From assembly GCA_018433765.1 (NCBI GenBank), contig JAHDQO010000014.1, positions 1 through 55,690 of the forward strand: a stretch of 55,690 nt of DNA, written 5' to 3'. Numbering within the stretch: the stretch's first letter is position 1; the number at the start of each line of letters is the position of its first letter. Both the position numbers and the translations under genes were made by a program. This document shows positions 8,727-17,220 of the stretch, piece by piece. The DNA comes from Tissierellales bacterium (GTDB taxonomy: Bacteria > Bacillota > Clostridia > Tissierellales > Sedimentibacteraceae). Below the pieces are notes generated by a model. The model did not search any database. It was not told the DNA's origin and was given only the letters and a program-made list of their open reading frames with translations.

Positions 8727-9929
8727 TTATTTATCTTTTCTCTGTTTTAGCAATTCTCCATTTTCCCATTTTTGTTTGTAGTATTCACTCTTATTGCATC
8801 CTGTATTTTTACTATTCTTAACATATGTACCATACTCTTTGTAGTCTTCATCGTCATCTTCATCTAAAGTATGTTTCACATCATTCTTCCACATTCCATA
8901 AAAATAATTTCCATTTGCTTCTGTATATCTTCCATATCCTTCTTTTTTGCTTAGCTTCCATGCACCATCGTAAACATCGCCATTTACATAATACATTTTA
9001 CCTTGGCCATCATATTGTCCATTTAAGAAATAACCTTTATACATGCTGCCATCTGCATATGTAATAGTTCCGTTACCTGATTTCTTATTCATAATCCAAT
9101 TTCCTTTATAAGTTGAACCATCTTGGCTAATTAATGTTCCATTTCCATTGTAGCAGTCATCAGTTAATGCTCCATCATAATGATCGCCATTAGCATATAT
9201 CAAATCTGCTGTTCCGTTATATTTATGTAAATCAAAAGCTTTGCTGCTGATGTCCATTGTTTCTACATGTGAAGTCCAATCATATCCACCCATTTGTCTT
9301 GCTTCATCTTCACCGCTAATTTTAACACGAGCATATCCTTTAATTTTACTACTTTCAAATTTACCTTCTATAGAATTGCCATTTAAACATGTATATTTAC
9401 CATGTCCGCAGTAATCGTTATTTACAAATTGACCAACATATACATCACCATTTGATGCAGTGTATTCTCCTTCTCCTTCTATAACACCATTTACAAAATT
9501 ACCTTCATACATAGACCCATCTGGATAATTTATTGTTCCATCTCCATTAAACTGACCGTTTCTATATCCACCTTCGTATATTGTACCATTACTATATACA
9601 AATTTTACATTACCATGAAATAATTCTTTATCATTTTCTTGACTGCTGTTAATTTCTATAGTCCTGTTTTCATCATCGTATGAAAATTCTATTTCTAGAA
9701 GCTCACACATTTTTTCTAAAGGTAAGTAGCTTTTTCCATCAATAACTACTGTTTCATCTAAAACTTTACTGCCATTTAGTTTTACTTTTAAATCTGTTAA
9801 TACTGCTTCAAGATTATCTTCTACATTTTTGTCTTCATTAGGTTCATCTGCATAAACTATTCCTACAGAACTAATTATTAATACTAATGATAATATCAAA
9901 GACATAGATTTTTTACCTAAATTTTTCAT
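8727..9929 (-). CDS. Secreted MORN-repeat protein with copper-amine-oxidase-N-like domain
   Basis: A signal peptide (residues 1-28, ending VGIVYA) is followed by a segment near 55-95 resembling the copper amine oxidase N-terminal domain found in clostridial cell-surface proteins (DGKSYLPLEKMCELL). From about 105 onward there are some nine MORN-type repeats (pattern Y-x-G-x-x-x-x-G-x-x-x-G-x-G), interrupted by an irregular stretch near 205-245. An acidic DEDDDED patch lies near the C-terminus. I start at ATG 9929, which has GGAG eight bases upstream, not at the longer frame (9962). It should act outside the membrane, probably in protein or envelope binding. Function is unknown. It follows the Leu-x-x-Gly protein gene on the same strand. 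Confidence 0.8.
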   Translation of the reverse strand: MKNLGKKSMSLILSLVLIISSVGIVYADEPNEDKNVEDNLEAVLTDLKVKLNGSKVLDETVVIDGKSYLPLEKMCELLEIEFSYDDENRTIEINSSQENDKELFHGNVKFVYSNGTIYEGGYRNGQFNGDGTINYPDGSMYEGNFVNGVIEGEGEYTASNGDVYVGQFVNNDYCGHGKYTCLNGNSIEGKFESSKIKGYARVKISGEDEARQMGGYDWTSHVETMDISSKAFDLHKYNGTADLIYANGDHYDGALTDDCYNGNGTLISQDGSTYKGNWIMNKKSGNGTITYADGSMYKGYFLNGQYDGQGKMYYVNGDVYDGAWKLSKKEGYGRYTEANGNYFYGMWKNDVKHTLDEDDDEDYKEYGTYVKNSKNTGCNKSEYYKQKWENGELLKQRKDK

Positions 9930-10215
9930 TTTAATATCTCCTTTTCTTTTTTTATTAACCACGAAAACACACTATTAAAACGAGTAATTAGTAACGAAAA
10001 TACAGTTAATAATTGATAGTGTATAGTTGATAATTAATGGTTTAAAATTTCTTACAGAAATTTTATTATTATTTATTTTAATTTATATTTTTTACGTAAG
10101 TAAAACTTCCTTAACTATACACTTTTAACTATTAACTTTTATCTTAGAAAGTTTCTCGTTTCTCATCTCTCATTACTTAATGCTTTACATCGGTAAAGCT
10201 TCCTTAACTTTTATC
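9930..10215. other. Gene-free AT-rich spacer with degenerate repeats
   Basis: No open frame is convincing. The segment holds two copies of a CTTCCTTAACT...TTTTATCTTA block (about 10106-10145 and 10198-10218), a short hairpin AAATTTC-TTACA-GAAATTT near 10047 and GCTTTAC-ATCG-GTAAAGC near 10182. None has a T-run typical of a terminator for the upstream gene. Confidence 0.5.
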
Positions 10216-12216
10216 TTATTTAAATATGCTGTTCCATTTTTCTTTTAACCAGTTTATGAAGCCTCCTTCTTTTTCTTCTTTGACTGGTTCTTCTTTCTGT
10301 ACTTCCTCTAATTCTATGCTGTCAATTTTCATAACAAATTTAACTGTACCTTCCATGCTTTCATCTATTCCTGAGTAGTTATTGTAGTTACTAGAAAGCA
10401 CTGCAAGCTGATCTTTGATTTCAAAAACTTCATTATACTCATCTGTTTTCTCAATAACTTTGTCATGAAGTTCTATTACACCATCTTTATCAAATTCATC
10501 GTAACCGTCATTTAATGTCTTTGTTCCATCTTTTAAATCACTTATACCGTCATTGACTAAATTTGAAGCATCTGCTATACCATCAACACCGTCTTTTAAA
10601 GATGAAGTTCCTTGACTTAAAGCTTCTAATCCATCTGATAATTCGTGTGCTCCATCTATTAGAACATCTGCTCCATCTACAAATAAACCTACATTATCGT
10701 CTAATTCATTAATACCATTTTTCAAGTCATTAGCACCATTTGATAATTCTTTCATTCCATCTTCACAAGTATCTAGTCCTGAATAAAGCTTGCCTGCTCC
10801 TGTTGATAACTGTTGTATACCTCCATTCAACAGCATAGTAAAACCGCCTATTTTTTCATCAAGCGCTACTTTTACCCCTTCACCTGCTGCTGCTCCTGCT
10901 GCTTTTCCTGCTGCTGCTCCTGCCTGTTCTAAATAAGGTTTCTGTTCATCTGTAATTATTCCCTGTGCTATTACACCTTTTATTGCCTTATCTACTGCAT
11001 CTTGCACTGCAGATTCTACTGCTGTTTTTATAGGATCTGTGTCTATTGAACTCTGTCCTATTTGCTGCTGAAATTCATCAATTCCATGCACTAAATCTCT
11101 TGAACCTGACTTAAGTTGTGAAACTCCAAAATATGCATCTTTAGTTCCATCGTATAAGTCTTCTGATCCTTCTAGCAATTTTTCTGTTCCGTCTTTTAAT
11201 TCAACTAACTTATCAGCAAATTCATCTGTTCCATCTGTAAGCTCTTTTGTTCCATTTAGAAGTCTGCCGTTTACATTTTCATTTAATAACTCTGCTGCAT
11301 CTTTTAAAGTATATATTCCTCCTTTAAAATCGCCAAAATTATCTAGAAGTTTTTTTGTTCCGTCATCTAAATCTGTTATACCTGATTTTACATCATCGCT
11401 TGCATCTGTTAAGTCATTTACTCCGTCTATAGTTTCATCAATGATACCGCTAGTTTTCTTTATTTCATCTAGTATTGACGAATCCGATTCTGCTGTTATC
11501 AATATATCTCCCATTTCAAAATCTTCAACATCAGCTTCTAATTCAAGCATTTCAGGCATATCAAAGATATCATCAAAATCTTCATCATCTATATCTAAAC
11601 TTTCTTTTAACCCCGGTGACGCTATATAAGTTATTATTGTGTTGTTTCCATCATTTAAAACTTTTCCCGTGTTGACTTCTAAATTTCTACATTTACTTGT
11701 AGGCATATTTATTACTGTTATTACAGCAAATGGTGCATACAGTTTTTTTATCTTACCGTTAATAGTTACATCATGAAATTCATTATTTATCACTTTAACA
11801 GTCATCTTAAGTTTACCTGATTTACCTGCTAATAAATGTGGTTCTATTTTTTTACCATCTAAACTGTATGTTAATTCGAAGCTTAACGGTAATTCTTTGT
11901 CTGTTTTTCCTTGATAATATATTTCTCCTTTATCTGTTTTCCATGTTAATTTTTCATCTTTTTTAACAGGTACTTCATTACCTTTAACATTTTTAATATC
12001 AGTAAGTATTGATTTGTCTTGTATTTCTACATCTTTTTCATTTGAATGAACCCAATCACTTACTGTAATGTCTTTAATCTTTCCTTCACGTGTTAGGTTG
12101 ACATATACTGTTTCATCCTTAATAACATTATCTTGTGCAAATGCAAAGCTAGTAAACACTATGACAAAAACCATTGATAAACTTAGACATCGAGTAAATA
12201 TTCTTTTTTTAGCCAT
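10216..12216 (-). CDS. Secreted Leu-x-x-Gly heptad-repeat protein, partner of MMPL exporter
   Basis: 666 residues with a signal peptide (to about residue 28, FTSFAFAQ). A beta-rich N-terminal region (30-240) is followed by a long helical repeat region (about 265-600) built from x-L-x-x-G heptads such as LKDGTEKLLEGSEDLYDG. An Ala/Gly-rich interruption lies near 425-450 and the C-terminus is basic. Repeats of this kind are found in YhgE/Pip-type proteins, but the terminal membrane anchors of that family are not evident here. The ribosome binding site (GGAAAGGAG) lies inside the last codons of the MMPL gene and the start is 2 bp after its stop, so the two are tightly coupled. A periplasm-like or wall-spanning accessory role for the exporter is inference. 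Confidence 0.8.
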   Translation of the reverse strand: MAKKRIFTRCLSLSMVFVIVFTSFAFAQDNVIKDETVYVNLTREGKIKDITVSDWVHSNEKDVEIQDKSILTDIKNVKGNEVPVKKDEKLTWKTDKGEIYYQGKTDKELPLSFELTYSLDGKKIEPHLLAGKSGKLKMTVKVINNEFHDVTINGKIKKLYAPFAVITVINMPTSKCRNLEVNTGKVLNDGNNTIITYIASPGLKESLDIDDEDFDDIFDMPEMLELEADVEDFEMGDILITAESDSSILDEIKKTSGIIDETIDGVNDLTDASDDVKSGITDLDDGTKKLLDNFGDFKGGIYTLKDAAELLNENVNGRLLNGTKELTDGTDEFADKLVELKDGTEKLLEGSEDLYDGTKDAYFGVSQLKSGSRDLVHGIDEFQQQIGQSSIDTDPIKTAVESAVQDAVDKAIKGVIAQGIITDEQKPYLEQAGAAAGKAAGAAAGEGVKVALDEKIGGFTMLLNGGIQQLSTGAGKLYSGLDTCEDGMKELSNGANDLKNGINELDDNVGLFVDGADVLIDGAHELSDGLEALSQGTSSLKDGVDGIADASNLVNDGISDLKDGTKTLNDGYDEFDKDGVIELHDKVIEKTDEYNEVFEIKDQLAVLSSNYNNYSGIDESMEGTVKFVMKIDSIELEEVQKEEPVKEEKEGGFINWLKEKWNSIFK

Positions 12217-12218
12217 AA

Positions 12219-14321
12219 TTATCTATCTCCTTTCCTTGAGTTTGCAATTTTTAATTTAGGCTTATTCTTCCAATTCCTAGTAGTAACTGAAACAAACTTT
12301 TCTGACACTATTAATAGTGCCGGAAGTATTGTTATTATTACTATCATACTTATAACAGCTCCTCTAGAAATCATCATAGCGAGGCAGCTAATTAAATCCA
12401 TCTTTGCAACAACTGCAACTCCTATAGTAGCAGCAAAGAATGTTAATCCACTAGTTATTATAGATTTTATTGATCCTTGAAGTGCTATCTTCATTGCTTC
12501 ATGTTTTTCATAACCATTTCTTATTTCTTCTCTAAATCTTGTAGATAATAAGATGGCATAATCAACAGTTGCACCTAATTGTATACATCCTATTACTATT
12601 GAAGCAATAAAAGGTATTGTAGTTCCCATATAATACGGCAATGCCATATTAATGAATATAGCCAGTTCTATAGAAGCTACTAAAAATATTGGCAGTGATA
12701 TTGAGAAAAACATCAGCATAATTATTACAAATATTGCAATTATAGAAACAATACTAACATTTTTAAAATCTATATCTGCAATTTGTACTAAGTCTTTTGT
12801 TAGTGCACCTTCACCTGTTATATAACCATTAGGATCGTAGGATTTTACTATTTCATTGATTTCATCTAGCTGATTATTCTGTTCCTCGGTTGCAGCTGCA
12901 TAGTTAGAATTTGCTAATATTAAGTTATATCCATCTTTTTTAAATATTTCTTTTATTTCTTCTGGAATAAAGCTTTCTGGTATTGCTGGACCAATATATT
13001 TGTCATATCCTGCTATGTTGTGTATACCGTTAAGTTTTTCAATTTTCTCTATCATTTCTTTCATCTCATATGAAGGTACATCGTCTTTAACAATTATCAT
13101 ATGAGTAGTAGTCATATTAAATTCTTCTTTTAATTTATCAAGAGCTTCTATAGACTGCATATCTTTTGGAAGTGATTCAGATAAATTATAATAAACTTGT
13201 GTATTGCTCTGTCCGTATAAAGCTGGTAGAAACAATAGTATAAATACTGCAAAAAATACTTTATTATGCTTAATAATAAAATTTGTAGTTTTATTAAAAT
13301 TGGGCAGTATTGTAGGATGTTTAAATCTATGAATCAACTTATCAAATACTAACATCAAAGCTGGCAAAATAGTAACAGTAGATATTACTCCTAGTACTAC
13401 TCCTTTAGCCATTACAAAACCAATGTCTTTACCTAACCCTAACTTCATAACCCCTAAAGCTAAGAAACCTGCTATTGTTGTAAGTGAACTTCCACTGATT
13501 GATGTCATGGTCTTTGATATTGCTTCTGCCATTGCTTCATTTCTATTTTTATTTACTTGTAGTTCCTCTTCATATCGATGTAATAAGAATATGGAATAAT
13601 CCATGGTAACACCAAGTTGAAGAACTGCTGCTAACGCTTTTGTTAAGTGAGATATTTCACCTAAAAAAATATTTGTACCTAAATTATATAGTATGGCAAT
13701 ACCTATTGCTGCTAAAAAAATTATAGGTATTAGTGTTGATGTTAATGTCAAAGATAACACTATAACAGCTAATATCACTGCCCATAATATATAAATAGGT
13801 GTCTCTTTATCAGATAATTCAATAGTATCTTTTATTAGTGTAGAAAGCCCACTTAAGTAACACTGCTTATTCATGATCTTTCTTATTTCACTAATAGCAC
13901 CTTGTGTTTCATCTGCAGCAGGGGCATGCTGAAATTTAACCATGAGTAATGTAAAATCTTTCTGATAAAATACATCTCTTACTTTATCAGGTAAAATTTC
14001 CTTTGGTATACTAATATCTAGTAAACTATTTATCCATAGGACATCATCTACACCTTCAACTTCAGCTATTTTATCTTTAATACTCAGAACGTCTTTATTT
14101 TCCATGTTTTCTATAACAAGCATCCCTGTTCCTGCATTATGAAATACATCGTCAAGTATTTCCTGACCCTTCATTGAATCTAGGTCTTCTGGCAAATAAG
14201 TCAAAATATCATAATTAATCCTAGTCATTGCAATGCCGTATAGAGATGGAAATATTAATAATATAGCAATAATTAATATCAATATTCTTCGTTTTGCTAT
14301 AAACATTCCAAATCTTTTCAT
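12219..14321 (-). CDS. MMPL-type RND transporter
   Basis: 700 residues with the two-fold RND/MMPL layout. One membrane helix at about 10-30 precedes an extracytoplasmic domain (35-175). A bundle of five helices (about 175-330) follows. The arrangement then repeats: helix near 350, domain 370-515, bundle 520-690. The matching sequences AVLQLGVTMDYSIFLLHRYEEE and IQLGATVDYAILLSTRFREE hold the Asp residue expected in the proton relay of each half. Such pumps export lipids or hydrophobic drugs. GGAAGGA precedes the start. It is first in an operon with the Leu-x-x-Gly protein and is controlled by a promoter carrying a TetR-type operator. Confidence 0.9.
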   Translation of the reverse strand: MKRFGMFIAKRRILILIIAILLIFPSLYGIAMTRINYDILTYLPEDLDSMKGQEILDDVFHNAGTGMLVIENMENKDVLSIKDKIAEVEGVDDVLWINSLLDISIPKEILPDKVRDVFYQKDFTLLMVKFQHAPAADETQGAISEIRKIMNKQCYLSGLSTLIKDTIELSDKETPIYILWAVILAVIVLSLTLTSTLIPIIFLAAIGIAILYNLGTNIFLGEISHLTKALAAVLQLGVTMDYSIFLLHRYEEELQVNKNRNEAMAEAISKTMTSISGSSLTTIAGFLALGVMKLGLGKDIGFVMAKGVVLGVISTVTILPALMLVFDKLIHRFKHPTILPNFNKTTNFIIKHNKVFFAVFILLFLPALYGQSNTQVYYNLSESLPKDMQSIEALDKLKEEFNMTTTHMIIVKDDVPSYEMKEMIEKIEKLNGIHNIAGYDKYIGPAIPESFIPEEIKEIFKKDGYNLILANSNYAAATEEQNNQLDEINEIVKSYDPNGYITGEGALTKDLVQIADIDFKNVSIVSIIAIFVIIMLMFFSISLPIFLVASIELAIFINMALPYYMGTTIPFIASIVIGCIQLGATVDYAILLSTRFREEIRNGYEKHEAMKIALQGSIKSIITSGLTFFAATIGVAVVAKMDLISCLAMMISRGAVISMIVIITILPALLIVSEKFVSVTTRNWKNKPKLKIANSRKGDR

Positions 14322-14373
14322 ATATGTCCTTCCTTTCTAAATTAAATACTTAAAAATATTACACTGTTTTTAA

Positions 14374-14429
14374 ACTGACCAGTCAGTATAATTTTTAATT
14401 ATTATAGACCTATAGTAAAAATATTGCAA
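14374..14429 (-). promoter_or_regulatory. Promoter and TetR-type operator of the MMPL operon
   Basis: TTGCAA (14429-14424), a 17-bp spacer and TATAAT (14406-14401) form a consensus promoter. The palindrome ACTGACCAGTCAGT (14374-14387) lies 13 bp downstream of the -10, over the likely start site, where a bound repressor would block initiation. The same palindrome type occurs at the tetR promoter. Confidence 0.85.
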
Positions 14430-14463
14430 CACTTTTTTTAAATTTTTATATTAAAATTGCATT

Positions 14464-14504
14464 AAAAAAACAGTATTTAACTTACAATACCGTTAAATAC
14501 TGTT
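14464..14504 (-). terminator. Terminator after the tetR gene
   Basis: A 13-bp perfect stem AACAGTATTTAAC (14469-14481) with its complement (14492-14504) is followed on the minus strand by seven T. It separates tetR from the MMPL operon, so the two have independent transcripts. Confidence 0.82.
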
Positions 14505-14532
14505 GTATACTGGTTTTTAGCTTACGACAAAT

Positions 14533-15111
14533 TTAGATTTGTTTTTTAAGTCCTATACCATTTAAGATATAATTTATAATTTTTTCTGCATCTTCAATAG
14601 AGTTGATTTCCTTATCATTTAGCAGTTCAAATACAGTTACAGATGTCATAATGCCAAATACTGCATATGCTATTAAATGTGTATCATCAACATTTATAAC
14701 TTTTTCGTCCATAGCTTCTTTAACATATTTTTCAATATAACTTATATAATCTTTAACTACATCTCTTAATTCAGTTTGTCTTATTTCAATTCCCCACAAC
14801 TGACTCATTATAACTTTGAAAAAATCTTTATTATCATAAATAATTTTAAGCTGCATGTAACATAATTTTTCAAACTTATCTATAATATTTTTTTCATTTG
14901 CTACTGCTTCTTCAATATCATTTTTAACTAGATTCATTCCTTCTTTAATAATATAATTGAACAAATCTTCTTTGTTATTAAAATGATAGTACAAGGTACC
15001 TTTTGCGACTCCTGCTTTAACTGCAATACCATCCATAGTTGCACCAAGATAGCCTTTTTCAGAGATCTCTTTTATTGCAGCTTCCATAATTAATTCTTTA
15101 GTATTTTTCAT
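14533..15111 (-). CDS. TetR/AcrR-family repressor
   Basis: 192 residues. The N-terminal helix-turn-helix (about 8-50) has the family sequence GATMDGIAVKAGVAKGTLYYHFNNKEDLF. The C-terminal two thirds is the helical ligand-binding and dimer domain. Its own promoter and that of the MMPL operon carry the same palindrome, so it most likely represses both and is released by a hydrophobic substrate of the pump. The ligand cannot be read from sequence. Confidence 0.9.
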   Translation of the reverse strand: MKNTKELIMEAAIKEISEKGYLGATMDGIAVKAGVAKGTLYYHFNNKEDLFNYIIKEGMNLVKNDIEEAVANEKNIIDKFEKLCYMQLKIIYDNKDFFKVIMSQLWGIEIRQTELRDVVKDYISYIEKYVKEAMDEKVINVDDTHLIAYAVFGIMTSVTVFELLNDKEINSIEDAEKIINYILNGIGLKKQI

Positions 15112-15128
15112 TTTACACCCTCTTAAAA

Positions 15129-15177
15129 TTGACCGGTCAGTACAATTAATTATAGACTTTTAGAAAATTTTATGCAA
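15129..15177 (-). promoter_or_regulatory. Promoter and operator of tetR
   Basis: TTGCAT (15177-15172), 17 bp and TATAAT (15154-15149) precede the palindrome TTGACCGGTCAGTA (15129-15142, core TGACCGGTCA). The layout is nearly identical to that at the MMPL promoter, including the flanking TCTATAAT. This supports autoregulation and shared control. Confidence 0.85.
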
Positions 15178-15233
15178 CATGTTTTTACAATTTTCAATTT
15201 TATTTAAACTCTTAAACTTTTGTTGCTAATAAT

Positions 15234-15274
15234 AAAAAAGCAGCACTCGACGTTTCAACAATCGTCAAATGCTG
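15234..15274 (-). terminator. Terminator of the tRNA-Lys(UUU) transcript
   Basis: On the minus strand CAGCA and GACG arms pair with TGCTG and CGTC across a small internal loop, and six T follow. It begins 11 bp after the encoded CCA end of the tRNA. Confidence 0.7.
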
Positions 15275-15284
15275 TTTTATAAAG

Positions 15285-15360
15285 TGGTGACCCATCGGCG
15301 ACTCGAACGCCGGACACCCTGATTAAAAGTCAGATGCTCTACCAACTGAGCTAATGGGTC
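15285..15360 (-). tRNA. tRNA-Lys: tRNA-Lys (anticodon UUU)
   Basis: A 76-nt cloverleaf with encoded CCA. The acceptor strands GACCCAT/ATGGGTC pair perfectly and the discriminator is A. The D-arm is GCTCAGTTGGTAGAGC. The anticodon loop is CTTTTAA with anticodon TTT, closed by CTGA/TCAG. The T-arm holds GTTCGAGTC. The gene is read after a leader of about 400 nt containing three tRNA-5'-like modules. Confidence 0.95.
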
Positions 15361-15361
15361 A

Positions 15362-15718
15362 GAATATTCAATTTACATACTTTTTTAAAGTTTCATTAGC
15401 ATCTATAGTTAACCACTAAGTGATTCACACGAAATGTAAAATTTCGGTTCTCTACTTATACCAACTGAGCTAATGGGTCATATTATTAATCTTATATGTT
15501 CTATTCAAATTTTGTTAGTTCTTATAGCTTACCACTAAGCGATGTACACGAAATCATAGATTTCGGTCCCCTGCTTATACCAACTGAGCTAATGGGTCAT
15601 ATTATTAATTTTATATGTTCTATTCAAATTTTGCTAGTTATTATAGCTTACCACTAAGCGATGTACACGAAATCATAGATTTCGGTCCCCTGCTTATACC
15701 AACTGAGCTAATGGGTCA
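15362..15718 (-). repeat. Three tandem 119-bp modules, each with a copy of the tRNA-Lys 5' end
   Basis: Units 15362-15480, 15481-15599 and 15600-15718 have an exact 119-bp period, which also matches the step from the tRNA 5' end. Each carries the first 21 nt of the adjacent tRNA (acceptor strand plus D-arm to TTGGTA; minus strand at 15479-15459, 15598-15578 and 15717-15697). The copy continues with TAAGC instead of the tRNA sequence, a GAAATC/GATTTC hairpin, GCTTA and GTGG. The anticodon arm, T-arm and 3' acceptor strand are all missing. The two outer units are almost identical; the unit next to the tRNA has diverged. All lie between promoter and tRNA, so they are transcribed with it. Function is unknown. 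Confidence 0.9.
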
Positions 15719-15763
15719 TGTTATTTTATTTGTATATATTACATGTTTTTTGCGTGCTCATAT

Positions 15764-15792
15764 ATATTACAATAAACGATGTAAGTTGTCAA
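15764..15792 (-). promoter_or_regulatory. Promoter of the tRNA-Lys(UUU) transcript
   Basis: TTGACA (15792-15787), 17 bp and TAATAT (15769-15764) stand upstream of all three modules. I see no comparably good promoter between the modules and the tRNA. The start would be near 15757, which makes the leader about 400 nt. Confidence 0.75.
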
Positions 15793-15839
15793 TATTTTTT
15801 TATAAAAATTTTTGCTTTTTATTTTTTTTATTGATATGT

Positions 15840-15884
15840 TGACATGTCATGTGCGTTGACATATTATGTTTAATATGCTACAAT
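15840..15884 (+). promoter_or_regulatory. Promoter of the aminotransferase gene with adjacent palindrome
   Basis: TTGACA (15856-15861), 17 bp and TACAAT (15879-15884) form a strong promoter. Just upstream lies the palindrome TGACATGTCA (15840-15849), a possible regulator site. Confidence 0.75.
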
Positions 15885-15915
15885 TTAAGAAAATAAGTTA
15901 GTTGAGGTGATTTTT

Positions 15916-17151
15916 ATGAGTATAAATATGACTGCTAAACATGCACGTTGGCCTAAGGCAAATGATGTAATTTTTGGTCTTGCTGGACAAGCTGCTGAGG
16001 CAATAAAGAAATATGGAAAAGAAAACGTTATCAACTCTACTATAGGAGCTTTAATTGATGATAAAGGTGATCTTATAGCAATGAAAACAGTTTATGAACA
16101 GTTTAAAGCTTTACCTAATGCTGAAATAGCTGCGTATTCTGCAATAGCAGGTCAGCCTGATTTTTTAGAAGCTGTACAAACAGCTTGTTTTAGGGATCAC
16201 AGACCAGATGCTTACACAAGAGCTGTAGCTACTCCCGGAGGTACAGGCTCTATAAAACATGCAGTATGGAATTATACAAATCCCGGTGATGAAGTTTTAA
16301 CATCAGATTGGTATTGGTCTCCTTATAATACTATAACTGAAGAAGTAGATAGAAAAATAACTAATTATAAGCTATTTAACGATAAGAATGAATTTAATAT
16401 AGAGTCTTTTAAAGAGAAATTTAATGAATTAATAAAAAAACAAAAAAGACTTTTAACTATTATAAATACTCCTGCACATAATCCTACTGGATACAGTCTT
16501 TCAGATGAAGATTGGAAACAAGTTCTTGATATTATGAAGGAATCTGCAAAAGACAAAGACAATAGGATAATTGTTTTTGTTGACAGCGCTTATATAGATT
16601 TTGCTGGTGAAGGTACTGAAAGGAGAAAATTTTTTGAGCAATTCTCTAATCTTCCGGAAAATATATTAATAATAGTTGGCTTTAGTATGTCTAAAGGCTA
16701 CACTATGTACGGTTTAAGAAGCGGTGCAGCTATTTGTATATCTTCAAAAGAAGAAATTGCTGAAGAATTTTTCTATGCATGTATTCATTCAGGAAGAGCT
16801 AACTGGTCTAATGGTAACAGAGGTGCTATGGCTACCATGACAACTATAGCTAATGACGAAAAACTTCTTAAGGCTTATGAGGATGAAAAGCTCATGTATA
16901 AAACCATGCTTCAAAACAGAGCAAAGGCTTTTGTAGAAGCTGCTGATAAAGTTGGGCTTGAGTTACTTCCTTATAGAGATGGCTTCTTTATAAGCATACC
17001 TTGTGATAATCCTATGGAAGCATGCCAAAAGCTTGTAGATCAAAATGTATTTGTTATACCATTGAAAATGGGACTTAGATTTGCAGTATGTGCTGTTTCA
17101 GAAGAAAAGTGCAAAAAAGCTCCTGCTTTGATTAAAGAAGCTTTGAAATAG
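15916..17151 (+). CDS. Class I/II PLP-dependent aminotransferase
   Basis: 411 residues of the fold-type I aminotransferase family. Visible landmarks are the glycine-rich phosphate-binding loop (ATPGGTGSIKHAV near 105-117), the Asn of NTPAHNPTG, the Asp of VFVDSAYIDF that contacts the pyridine nitrogen, and the Schiff-base Lys in FSMSKGYTMYGLRSGA. The ATG at 15916 has GAGGTGA upstream; the GTG three codons earlier lies within that ribosome binding site. The enzyme should move an amino group between an amino acid and a 2-oxo acid. The overall look is closest to aspartate/aromatic-type enzymes, but the substrate is not certain. It is a single-gene unit with its own promoter and terminator. Confidence 0.85.
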   Translation: MSINMTAKHARWPKANDVIFGLAGQAAEAIKKYGKENVINSTIGALIDDKGDLIAMKTVYEQFKALPNAEIAAYSAIAGQPDFLEAVQTACFRDHRPDAYTRAVATPGGTGSIKHAVWNYTNPGDEVLTSDWYWSPYNTITEEVDRKITNYKLFNDKNEFNIESFKEKFNELIKKQKRLLTIINTPAHNPTGYSLSDEDWKQVLDIMKESAKDKDNRIIVFVDSAYIDFAGEGTERRKFFEQFSNLPENILIIVGFSMSKGYTMYGLRSGAAICISSKEEIAEEFFYACIHSGRANWSNGNRGAMATMTTIANDEKLLKAYEDEKLMYKTMLQNRAKAFVEAADKVGLELLPYRDGFFISIPCDNPMEACQKLVDQNVFVIPLKMGLRFAVCAVSEEKCKKAPALIKEALK

Positions 17152-17183
17152 AATAATATATGAAAATAATAAATAAAATATTC

Positions 17184-17216
17184 AATGGGAGTTTTTTACA
17201 AAACTCCCATTTCTAA
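17184..17216 (+). terminator. Terminator of the aminotransferase gene
   Basis: A 12-bp perfect stem AATGGGAGTTTT/AAAACTCCCATT with a 4-nt loop lies 33 bp after the stop codon. Confidence 0.8.
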
Positions 17217-17220
17217 CTTA

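Noticed and set aside
15362-15718. Tandem modules as a CRISPR array
   Set aside because: The whole 119-bp unit repeats without variable spacers, the copy number is three, and no cas genes are present.
15362-15718. Modules as T-box leader or complete tRNA pseudogenes
   Set aside because: No T-box sequence, specifier loop or antiterminator was found, and there is no 3' acceptor strand, anticodon arm or T-arm. The 5' copies are partial by design or by origin.
15615-15842. 75-codon open frame across the last tRNA-linked module
   Set aside because: Lies over repeat and promoter sequence, has no ribosome binding site and is not maintained in the other modules.
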